From Streptosporangiaceae bacterium (lineage in GTDB: Bacteria > Actinomycetota > Actinomycetes > Streptosporangiales > Streptosporangiaceae), in assembly GCA_030040475.1 (NCBI GenBank), contig JASHTQ010000257.1, positions 1 to 27,706 of the forward strand: a stretch of 27,706 nucleotides of DNA, given 5' to 3'. A program made the position numbers and the translations under genes. This document shows positions 1 through 6,747 of the stretch, in pieces. Under the pieces are notes generated by a model that was not told the DNA's origin, ran no database searches, and saw only the letters and a program-made list of their open reading frames with translations. Positions within the stretch are counted from its first letter, which is position 1; the number at the start of each line of letters is the position of its first letter.

Positions 1-1
1 G

Positions 2-523
2 TCCTTCCCGGTGCGCGGCGCGGACACGGGCGCGGGCACGGAGGTCGCCACCGGCGCCGTGGTCAACACGCTGCGCCCGCACCCGGTCACCACTACCGAC
101 GACGGCGTCTTCGACACCAGCCAGGGCACCGTCCACCTCGTCCTGGGCTGCGGTGGCACCGACACGAACCTCGACGACTACGGGACGGATGCGGCAGACG
201 GCCGGCGCCGGGCCAAGGTGTTCACCCGCGCCGGCCGCCCCGCCCTCACCGCCGCGCCGGACGTCTACGCCCGCGCGGCGGCCGACGCGACCGAGGACGC
301 GGTCTGGTCGGCCAGGCGTGACACGTCGACCGGCTACGGGATCGCGGTCTTCGACGTCGACCCGGACCTGCAGGGCTCCGGCGGCCAGACCAGCATCACC
401 GTGACCCAGTACCACGCGGTGGGCGCGGACCCGGTCAACCCCGCCACAGGCGCCAAGGGCGCGCCGACCCCCGACTACACCGAGTTCGAGACGTTCCGGC
501 TGGTCCGCCCGCGCTCGTCGTAG
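2..523 (+). CDS. Metallophosphoesterase family protein, C-terminal part (5' end outside window)
   Basis: The reading frame is open from the window edge and ends with TAG at 521-523, so only about 173 C-terminal residues are visible. The segment carrying TDDGVFDTSQGTVHLVLG followed by GGTDTNLDDYG resembles the C-terminal region of secreted actinobacterial metallophosphoesterases of the purple acid phosphatase/calcineurin-like type. A later GIAVFDVDP plus TSITVTQYH stretch fits the closing beta strands of that fold. The metal-binding motifs would lie upstream and cannot be seen. The gene is convergent with the phospholipase-like gene, with 9 bases between the stops. The pairing with another phosphoesterase suggests a phosphate-scavenging neighbourhood, but this is inference. 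Confidence 0.6.
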   Translation, partial: SFPVRGADTGAGTEVATGAVVNTLRPHPVTTTDDGVFDTSQGTVHLVLGCGGTDTNLDDYGTDAADGRRRAKVFTRAGRPALTAAPDVYARAAADATEDAVWSARRDTSTGYGIAVFDVDPDLQGSGGQTSITVTQYHAVGADPVNPATGAKGAPTPDYTEFETFRLVRPRSS

Positions 524-532
524 CGGGCCGTG

Positions 533-2020
533 CTACGGCACCGGCGGGCGGGTCGGGGTCGTCTCCTGGGCTGGCATCGCGTTGCTCGCCGGCAGCGGGT
601 AAGGGATGCCCACGTCGAAGGTGCCGGCCAGGGCGTCCAGCACGGCCTGCTCGGCGACGCTGGTCTGGCCGAGCGAGGTCGACGGCAGGGCGGGCACGCC
701 GGTGTCCGGCGGCCGGGACAAGGCGAGCGCCGCGGTCAGGTCGCCGGCGGCGCCGCGCCGCCAGGCCGACAGGTTGGGCACCTCGACGCCGAACCTGGTC
801 TCGATGAAGCGGAGCAGCGAGGTGTGGTCGAACGTGCGCGAGCACACGTAGCCGCCGCGGCTGAACGGCGAGATGACCAGGCACGCGACGCGGAAGCCGA
901 GGCCGACCGGGCCGGTGATCCCCGCCGCGGCGGCCGGCAGGGTCCCGGTCAGCCACTCCCCCGGCGTCCCCGCGGGCGCCGTCGGCGGCGGCACGTGGTC
1001 GAAGAACCCGCCGTTCTCGTCGTGGACCACGAACAGCACCGTCTGCGCCCACACGGCCGGGTTCGACACCAGCGTGGACAGCACGCTGTGCACGAGGTAC
1101 TCGCCGTAGCCGGGCGGAGCGGCGGGATGCTCGCACTGCGCGAGCGGCGGCACGATCCACGACACCGCGGGCAGCTTGTTCCACTGGACGTCCTCGGCGA
1201 AGTCGTCGGGGAAATGCGGGGTGAGCCCGCGGCCTACCAGCTCGACGCCGGTAACCGAGAACGGGTCGGTGAACGCCCTGAAGTACGGCAGCGGGCTCAG
1301 CGCCAGCTCGCCCAGCCGGTCGTTGTAGACCTTCCAGCTCACCCCGGCGGCCTGCAGCCGTTCCGGCATCGTCGGGAAGGTCAGCTTGCCGTACTCGGCG
1401 ACCCTGTTGCCGAACGTCTCGACCACCGGTCCGCCCGCCACCCCGTCCGGATCGATGGAGGCGGCCATGGCCATCACCCTGTTGGAGTCCGTGGGCCCGA
1501 TCACCGAGCTGAAGTAGCCGTCGCACACGGTGAACGCGTCCGCCAGCGCATGGTAGAAGGGAAGGTCGGCGCGGGCATAGTAGCCCATCGTCGCCGGGCC
1601 GTGCACGGCGTCGTCGACGGCCACGTGGGTGGCCACGAACTTGTCCATCGCGCCGCCGTTCCAGCTCCGGTGCTGGGTGGCCCAGGTATGCGAGATGTCG
1701 TTGGTGGTCTGGCCGTCGCGCAGCGGCGGGTCGCTGGACAGCCGGAACGGCTGCAGGTAGCCGGACGGGTCGGCGCCCGTGCCCGGCTGGTAGCCGAACT
1801 GGTCGAAGACGGGGTAGCTCTTGCCGCCCACGGACTGGGCCAGCACCCGCGGGTCGGAGAAGCCGCGGACGCCGGACAGCGTGCCGAAGTAGTGGTCGAA
1901 CGACCTGTTCTCCTGCATCAGGATGACCACGTGCTCGATGTCGCTCAGGCTCGCCGGGCCCGCGGCCGTGGCGGCCGCCTTGTCCACCAGCCTGGCCTGC
2001 GCGCCGGTCAGATCGCTCAC
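533..2020 (-). CDS. Phospholipase C / phosphoesterase family protein (no visible signal peptide)
   Basis: The protein has about 495 residues. It belongs to the bacterial phosphoesterase family that includes phosphocholine-specific phospholipase C and AcpA-type acid phosphatases. The N-terminal motif VVILMQENRSFDHYFG (about residues 31-46) holds the family metal/nucleophile region, and VVHDENGGFFDHVPPP lies in the second half. SPFSRGGYV and FDHTSLLRFIE are typical C-terminal blocks. I placed the start at GTG 2018-2020 because GGAGG lies five bases upstream. The GTG six bases further up overlaps that ribosome site. Members are usually exported by a twin-arginine signal, but none is visible here and no upstream in-frame leader looks coding. 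Divergent from the D-amino-acid oxidase gene with about 41 bp between. The substrate is not predictable from sequence. Confidence 0.85.
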   Translation of the reverse strand: MSDLTGAQARLVDKAAATAAGPASLSDIEHVVILMQENRSFDHYFGTLSGVRGFSDPRVLAQSVGGKSYPVFDQFGYQPGTGADPSGYLQPFRLSSDPPLRDGQTTNDISHTWATQHRSWNGGAMDKFVATHVAVDDAVHGPATMGYYARADLPFYHALADAFTVCDGYFSSVIGPTDSNRVMAMAASIDPDGVAGGPVVETFGNRVAEYGKLTFPTMPERLQAAGVSWKVYNDRLGELALSPLPYFRAFTDPFSVTGVELVGRGLTPHFPDDFAEDVQWNKLPAVSWIVPPLAQCEHPAAPPGYGEYLVHSVLSTLVSNPAVWAQTVLFVVHDENGGFFDHVPPPTAPAGTPGEWLTGTLPAAAAGITGPVGLGFRVACLVISPFSRGGYVCSRTFDHTSLLRFIETRFGVEVPNLSAWRRGAAGDLTAALALSRPPDTGVPALPSTSLGQTSVAEQAVLDALAGTFDVGIPYPLPASNAMPAQETTPTRPPVP

Positions 2021-2061
2021 GGCCACCTCCCGTCGGGTCCGCCACCGGTAAGGATACGGTC

Positions 2062-3015
2062 GTGGGTATGGACGTTCTGGTGGTAGGGGCCGGGGTCAGC
2101 GGGCTGACGACCGGGATCTGCCTGGCCGAGGCCGGGCTCAGCGTGACGATCAGGACCGACGACCCGCCGGAGCGGACCACGTCGGTGGCCGCGGGCGCGG
2201 TCTGGGGCCCGGTCAAGGTAGGGCCGCCCGAACGTGTGCTGCGCTGGGGCCAGGTCGGGCTCGAGGCGCTGACCAAGCTCGCCGCCGAGCCCGGCACCGG
2301 GGTGCGGATGGCAAGCGGCCGGGAGGTCAGCCGCAGGCCCATCGAGCCGCACTACTGGACCAAGCTGCTGCCCGGCCTGCGCCTGTGCGAGCAGGCCGAA
2401 CTGCCCGACGGCTTTACCGCCGGCTGGCACTACACCACCCCGCTCGCCACCATGCCCGTCTACCTGGACTACCTGCGCGCCAGGTTCGAGCGGGCCGGCG
2501 GCACGATCAAGGTCTCGCCGGTCGGCTCGCTCGCCGAACTGGCAGGCACCGCGCCCGTCGTCGTCAACTGCTCCGGCGTCGCCGCCCATGACCTGGTTCC
2601 CGACCCGGCGGTGGTACCGATCCGCGGCCAGGTGGTGTTGGCCGAAAACCCGGGCATCGAGGAGTTCCTGATCGACAGGGACGAGGATCCGCCCTGGATC
2701 GCCTACATGTTCCCGCATGGTGACACTGTCCTGCTCGGTGGTACCAACGACGAGGGCAACTGGGACAAAAATCCTCAAACCCAAATATCAGAACGGATAG
2801 TGGCTCTATGTTCGGCGATCGAGCCGCGGCTGCGTGGTGTGCCCATCGTCGGGCACCGGGTCGGCTTGCGCCCGTACCGGCCCGAGGTCCGGCTGGAATC
2901 CAAGCCGTTCGGGGCCGGCGTCCTGTGGCACAACTACGGTCACGGCGGTGCGGGCATCTCGCTGTCCTGGGGCTGCGCCACCGAGGTCGCCGAGGCCGTG
3001 CTGCGGGACCGCTAG
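2062..3015 (+). CDS. D-amino-acid oxidase (FAD-dependent)
   Basis: The 317-residue length is normal for the DAO family, which oxidatively deaminates D-amino acids to 2-oxo acids with release of ammonia and hydrogen peroxide. The N-terminal dinucleotide-binding motif VVGAGVSGLTTG (residues 7-18) binds FAD. The AAGAVWGP block and the C-terminal GLRPYRPEVRLE and HNYGHGGAGISLSWG blocks are hallmark DAO sequences around the substrate Arg and flavin. GTG 2062 is preferred because AAGGA sits seven bases upstream. ATG 2068 is the alternative. The gene is complete and probably cytosolic, since no signal peptide is seen. The promoter must lie in the short divergent gap or inside the neighbouring gene start. 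Confidence 0.9.
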   Translation: MGMDVLVVGAGVSGLTTGICLAEAGLSVTIRTDDPPERTTSVAAGAVWGPVKVGPPERVLRWGQVGLEALTKLAAEPGTGVRMASGREVSRRPIEPHYWTKLLPGLRLCEQAELPDGFTAGWHYTTPLATMPVYLDYLRARFERAGGTIKVSPVGSLAELAGTAPVVVNCSGVAAHDLVPDPAVVPIRGQVVLAENPGIEEFLIDRDEDPPWIAYMFPHGDTVLLGGTNDEGNWDKNPQTQISERIVALCSAIEPRLRGVPIVGHRVGLRPYRPEVRLESKPFGAGVLWHNYGHGGAGISLSWGCATEVAEAVLRDR

Positions 3016-3037
3016 GCCGCGGCATGTACGGGCCTGG

Positions 3038-3418
3038 CTACGACGTTTCAGGGCGGCCGTCCAGCCGGGCCACGAGGCGCGCCGGGGCGATGACGCGGTA
3101 GGCGTCCTGGCAGATCTCGGCGATCTCGGTCCAGTCCGGATCACGGTCAAGACGGACGCCGAGCCAGCCGCGGCCCCCGACGTACGGCGGCCGGAAGAAG
3201 CGCTCCGGCGCGGACGCGGTCAGCTCGTTCTGCGCTCCCGGCGGCGCCGCGCACCATAGGTGCGGGAACCGGTTGTCGTGATGGCCGTGCGCCCACAGCG
3301 TCACGAACGCGCTCTTGTCCCTGACGAACCAGGTCGGCGCGCCATGGCTTGGCCGCTCGGTGACCTCGGGAAACGCCAAGCAGATCGCGCGCATCCGGTC
3401 GGCCAGGCCGACCGTCAT
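3038..3418 (-). CDS. MmcQ/YjbR family protein
   Basis: A 126-residue protein with the compact alpha/beta layout of the MmcQ/YjbR (CyaY-like fold) family. The N-terminal helix IRAI-like segment CLAFPEVTERPSHGAPTWFV is the recognisable signature, followed by FVTLWAHGHH and a C-terminal DWTEIAEICQDAYRVIAPARLVARL helix. The family is often annotated as DNA-binding, but no molecular role is firmly established. Length is normal. The gene is convergent with the D-amino-acid oxidase, 22 bases from its stop. No strong ribosome site is seen before ATG 3418; only a GGGGCGGG run lies upstream. Confidence 0.85.
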   Translation of the reverse strand: MTVGLADRMRAICLAFPEVTERPSHGAPTWFVRDKSAFVTLWAHGHHDNRFPHLWCAAPPGAQNELTASAPERFFRPPYVGGRGWLGVRLDRDPDWTEIAEICQDAYRVIAPARLVARLDGRPETS

Positions 3419-3506
3419 ACCCGCCCCGCAGGAGCCGTCCAGCTACAGGCACCCATCCCATGAGCATAGGACGCCGTGGTGATCGTGCGGGTTTCTGCGA
3501 AGCGGC

Positions 3507-3680
3507 TTACCGGGACACGAGGTCGAGCGCTTCTGGATGGGTCCGGCGGTAATGCTCGGTCAGGGCCTCGCTGATCGTGCCGGGCCGATAAGCGACCGTG
3601 CAATGGCAGACCTCGCAACGCGTGATCGGGAGCTGGGTGACCGTCACGGGGTAGCGGCGGGAAGGTGATGATTTTCTCAT
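3507..3680 (-). CDS. Small Cys/His-containing protein, possible zinc ribbon/finger
   Basis: An open frame of about 57 residues from ATG 3680. Its centre reads TRCEVCHCTVAYRPG and then LTEHYRRTHPEAL. The Cys-x2-Cys pair followed by H-x4-H spacing looks like a single zinc-finger-like unit, and small actinobacterial proteins with this look exist. No clear ribosome site precedes ATG 3680. A longer GTG start at 3758 or a shorter GTG near 3650 are possible. The region upstream carries tandem repeats (3751-3807) that could regulate it. The Cys/His spacing argues for a real gene, but the function is unknown and the start is uncertain. Confidence 0.45.
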   Translation of the reverse strand: MRKSSPSRRYPVTVTQLPITRCEVCHCTVAYRPGTISEALTEHYRRTHPEALDLVSR

Positions 3681-3750
3681 TTGCACCCATAATGCCACCC
3701 GCTGCTGAGTGGTCTGGACCTCCGCGGTCCTGCCCGCCGGCCCCGTCCCG

Positions 3751-3807
3751 ACCGCCACATCCTTACATCGTGGCGGTTACAACCGCCACAGGCTTACATC
3801 GTTGCGG
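3751..3807. repeat. Two 26-bp direct repeats with nested palindromes (possible operator)
   Basis: Bases 3751-3776 and 3782-3807 match at 23 of 26 positions (ACCGCCACA, two variable bases, CTTACATCG, then a GCGG end), with a 31-base period. Across the junction, 3770-3789 reads GTGGCGGTTACAACCGCCAC, a palindrome with nine-base arms and a two-base centre. Repeat 1 alone also folds, with ACCGCCAC pairing to GTGGCGGT. It lies upstream of both the small Cys/His ORF (leftward) and the acetamidase remnant (rightward). This arrangement is typical of a dimeric repressor or activator site. The binding protein is unknown. Confidence 0.6.
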
Positions 3808-3898
3808 CCCGGCCTGGTGACCGAGTGACCGCAGGGGCTGCAGGGACGGCGAACGGCCTGGCGTTGCCGCGCTCGGGCGGAGCGGAGAAGATCGCTGC

Positions 3899-4393
3899 AT
3901 GACCCGCCATCAGCTCGACCCGTCACCGTCGACCACGACAAACGTGTTCTCCCGCGACCTGCCGCCTGTACTGACCGTCGACCCTGGTGACACGGTCGTG
4001 CTGCGCTCGCTGAACGCCTCCGGGCACCTGCAGCCGCAGACGTTCCCTGGCGAAAAGGTCCCGACGATGGCCGACAAGGGGCGTGCCGGCCATTGCCTGA
4101 CAGGGCCGATCGCCGTTCGCGGTGCGGTGCCGGGCGGGGTCCTCGCGGACACACGGTGCGGATAGCCCCGTTCCACGGCGTGACGGGCGTCGCCTGGGAC
4201 GAGCCCGGTGAGCACTCCACCATCCCGCCCAGGGCTGTCGGCGGCGGCAACATCGACTGCAGGGAACTGGTCGCCGGATCGGTCCTCTACCGCGCTGGCG
4301 CTGGCCAGCCCGGTCCTCGACCTGAGGGTCACGCAGGTGGCGAACCAGTCCTGGGGCGTCCACGCGCTGCTCCCGGCGGGCGCGATCAGCTGA
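3899..4393 (+). pseudogene. Acetamidase/formamidase family remnant
   Basis: Three pieces of one family are readable in order but not in one frame. The N-terminal part (from ATG 3899) contains VLTVDPGDTVVLRSLNASGHL and GRAGHCLTGPIAVRGAVPGGVL. A middle part, in another frame around 4156-4290, reads APFHGVTGVAWDEPGEHSTIPPRAVGGGNIDCRELVAGS. A C-terminal part, back in the first frame around 4300-4393, reads VLDLRVTQVANQSWGVHALLPAGAIS and then a stop. Intact enzymes, which hydrolyse acetamide or formamide, are roughly twice this length. The gene has therefore lost at least two internal segments and its frame. It should be non-functional. The repeats at 3751-3807 may be its former control region. 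Confidence 0.8.
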
Positions 4394-4544
4394 CAGGAGG
4401 GACTGCCCGTGACGTTCACCGCGTGCGCAGCCGGACGTACCGCCGGACCCGGTGCACGACCGGGCGGTAGTCATAGGGCATAAACGGCCCGCGCTCGCTG
4501 CCGTTCCAGGCAACTGAATGCGACTTTCCTGCCGCTGGTACCTC

Positions 4545-4574
4545 TTGTCGCCAGAACCGGCCAAATCATATGGT
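4545..4574 (+). promoter_or_regulatory. Possible sigma-70-like promoter for the protease/TPR unit
   Basis: TTGTCG at 4545-4550 and TATGGT at 4569-4574 are separated by 18 bases, in a stretch that is AT-rich for this genome. Each box matches four of six consensus positions. It would start transcription about 30 bases before ATG 4611. The call rests on pattern alone. Confidence 0.3.
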
Positions 4575-4610
4575 CTTGTCATACCAACAAACGGTCGCCG
4601 TGGGGGTGCG

Positions 4611-4937
4611 ATGGATGGGTCAATTATCTCGGCCCGCGTGGGCGAAAACGGTCCCGTGGTCATGGTTGCTCTGGCCGAAGAGACCTCGCCGGAGCACGAT
4701 GTCGCAATTGGGCGGCTGCTGTCCTTTGATGGTCTGACCAGGTCAATCGGGGCGGTGGCTGAGTCGATGACCCGTGCGCTGCGCACCGCCAAGCCCAGCG
4801 AGGCAGAAGTGGAGTTCGGCATCGACGTCGGTGTCGAGGCCGGCGAATTGACGGCACTGATCGTCAATGGCAAGGGTACGGCGACCTTGCGGGTCAAGCT
4901 GACCTGGCGTGACGCCCCCGCCCATCCGGCTCCGTAG
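4611..4937 (+). CDS. Trypco1 (trypsin-co-occurring) domain protein
   Basis: A protein of about 108 residues from ATG 4611, chosen because GGGGGTG lies just upstream and the sequence before it looks non-coding. MDGSIISARVG, a central helix ending in TRALRTAKPSEAEVEFGIDVG and the strand GELTALIVNGKGTATLRVKLTW match the overall pattern of the Trypco1/CU044_2847 family. That family is known as a small beta-rich domain found beside trypsin-like proteases in multicellular bacteria. Here it immediately precedes such a protease. The likely job is a partner, adaptor or inhibitor of the protease, which is inference. No signal peptide or membrane segment is present, so the system is probably cytosolic. 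Confidence 0.75.
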   Translation: MDGSIISARVGENGPVVMVALAEETSPEHDVAIGRLLSFDGLTRSIGAVAESMTRALRTAKPSEAEVEFGIDVGVEAGELTALIVNGKGTATLRVKLTWRDAPAHPAP

Positions 4938-4950
4938 GGACGGGCCTCAG

Positions 4951-6747
4951 GTGTTCCGGTCGGCTATTGCCGGTCTCATGCCCGCTGCCACCGTGCGCAT
5001 CGATATCGGCTACCAGGCTAACGGCACCGGTTTCTTTGTTGCGCCTGGTCAGATCCTCACCTGCGCCCACGTCATCGAGCCCGCCATCCTTGGCTCCTCG
5101 TCGATAGGGGTCGTGGACATCCAGGGTCGCGAGTACCAGCTGCGGGAGGCTCCCGTTGCCGACATGGAAACGGACCTGGCCTGGCTGCGGCTGCAGACGG
5201 CACCCGTTGACGTCCCCATCGCCTTGCTGCTCGGCGCGGTCGACACCCTCGACTCGCTGTCGACGTACGGCTATCCTCCTGACAAGCCACACGGAGTGCC
5301 CGCGACGTTTGAGGCCGAGGGCTTCGTCCCCGGGCCTCAGCCGCTCATCAAGTTCAAGCAGGGACAGGTCCAGCGCGGCATGAGCGGGGCGCCGCTGCTG
5401 AATCTGCGTACCGGTGCCGTCTGCGGTGTCATGCGCCGGACGAGAGACGCTAAGCAGGCGCTGGGCGGCTATGGAATCCCGGTGGAAACGATCCAGCAAG
5501 CCGCCTTTTTCCCGGAGCTGCAAAGACACGTTTACGCCGCCAATGGCGCCAAATCGGTGTGGTTTGAGGCCCTTACACCCGAGCAACAGCAGCTCGTGCG
5601 TCCGCCTGCCGTCACGGATAAGCCGTCGTCCTCGGTCGAGTTCGTGATCAATATCAGGCAGGCAGACACCGGTTGGATCGTCGAGGCCACCGCGCATCCT
5701 GGAGGCCATCTCGGGCCGGTGGCGGTCGACCTGAACACCGTTCGCGGGGAGGTCGCCAGGCTGTTCCGCGCCTGGCGGTCGCAGAGCAGGATTGAAGACT
5801 CAGAACAGGCACGGCTGCTCGGTCGGGTCCTCTACCGGGCGCTAGTCCCGCCGGTCATCGCCGACCAGCTGGAGCGGCTGATGTTCGATTCACCCGACAC
5901 GCAGGTCAACGTCAGCCTGCACTTCGCCGAGAAAACTGAGGTCGACCTCGTTCACCTGCCCTGGGAACAGCTATTTGTCCCTGCCCAGGCCACCCCGATC
6001 GGCGTGCGGGACCGCGCCACCCTGGCCAGAGTCCTGCTTCCGGACCCGGCCGAGTACTCCCCGCCCGCCCCCGGCCAGCTCACCGTTCTTCTTGTCGAGG
6101 CCCCGCGTCAGTTCGGGACCAGCACGCTCGCTGACGGATCGTCCCCACCCGGCACGCAGGAAGTATCCGCCAAGGTCCAGGAACTGCTCGTAAGCCGTCC
6201 GGAGATCAAGCTCAAAACCCAGCCCCGGATGTCCGCCGAGCTTCTCTGCGACCTGCTTTCTGATGACCCGTTCGCCGTGGTGCATTACGTCGGCTACGGC
6301 CGCTACCACGGACACGTCGACCAGCTCGCACTCGATGACGGTCGCGGGGGCGTCGCCTGGCTGGGACCAGACGACTTCGCGGCCTTGGTCGATGCCCCCC
6401 CGACCCGGCTGGTGGTCCTCCAAGCCTGCACGGGACCCAGTGACCTCGTCCCCGGCGACATGACAATGCTGGCCAGACGGCTACTCGAAAGGGGCGTCGA
6501 CGCCGTCGTGGCATCCCAGTTCCCGCTGCCCGACCTGGCCGCCGCCATCAAGTTCGTCAACCCTTTCTACTACGAGCTGGCCAAAGGCCGCTCGCTACAG
6601 GTAGCGGTCCAGCGAGTTCGCAGAAGACTAACGGTCAAGCCATGGGCTCAGCCAGCCCTGTTCGCCCGTCACCCTGGAGACCTGCGGCTGGCCTCCTCAC
6701 CGCGCGACATCGGACCATTGTCCTGGGCAAGGAGTCTCGGTGGCTGA
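4951..6747 (+). CDS. Trypsin-like serine protease fused to a CHAT domain
   Basis: About 598 residues with two protease modules. The N-terminal trypsin-like domain (residues 1-215) has GTGFFVAPG then His40 in LTCAHV, Asp75 in TDLAWL and Ser145 in GMSGAP, so the triad is complete. A linker/middle region (about 220-330) precedes a CHAT (caspase-like) domain with the usual LPWEQLF entry block, the HYVGYG block (about 445-450) and LVVLQACTG with Cys493. CHAT enzymes normally read HxxGHG with the last His catalytic, and here Tyr449 takes that place. The start is uncertain: GTG 4951 has TAGGGA upstream, while GTG 4909 would overlap the Trypco1 gene. The stop overlaps the TPR gene by eight bases, implying coupled translation. 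Probable effector of a protease-based conflict system. Confidence 0.8.
   Translation: MFRSAIAGLMPAATVRIDIGYQANGTGFFVAPGQILTCAHVIEPAILGSSSIGVVDIQGREYQLREAPVADMETDLAWLRLQTAPVDVPIALLLGAVDTLDSLSTYGYPPDKPHGVPATFEAEGFVPGPQPLIKFKQGQVQRGMSGAPLLNLRTGAVCGVMRRTRDAKQALGGYGIPVETIQQAAFFPELQRHVYAANGAKSVWFEALTPEQQQLVRPPAVTDKPSSSVEFVINIRQADTGWIVEATAHPGGHLGPVAVDLNTVRGEVARLFRAWRSQSRIEDSEQARLLGRVLYRALVPPVIADQLERLMFDSPDTQVNVSLHFAEKTEVDLVHLPWEQLFVPAQATPIGVRDRATLARVLLPDPAEYSPPAPGQLTVLLVEAPRQFGTSTLADGSSPPGTQEVSAKVQELLVSRPEIKLKTQPRMSAELLCDLLSDDPFAVVHYVGYGRYHGHVDQLALDDGRGGVAWLGPDDFAALVDAPPTRLVVLQACTGPSDLVPGDMTMLARRLLERGVDAVVASQFPLPDLAAAIKFVNPFYYELAKGRSLQVAVQRVRRRLTVKPWAQPALFARHPGDLRLASSPRDIGPLSWARSLGG

Noticed and set aside
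435..2342. Long minus-strand open frame over the phospholipase gene
   Set aside because: Arg/Pro/Ala-rich shadow in the wrong frame; the family motifs are all in the frame at 533-2020.
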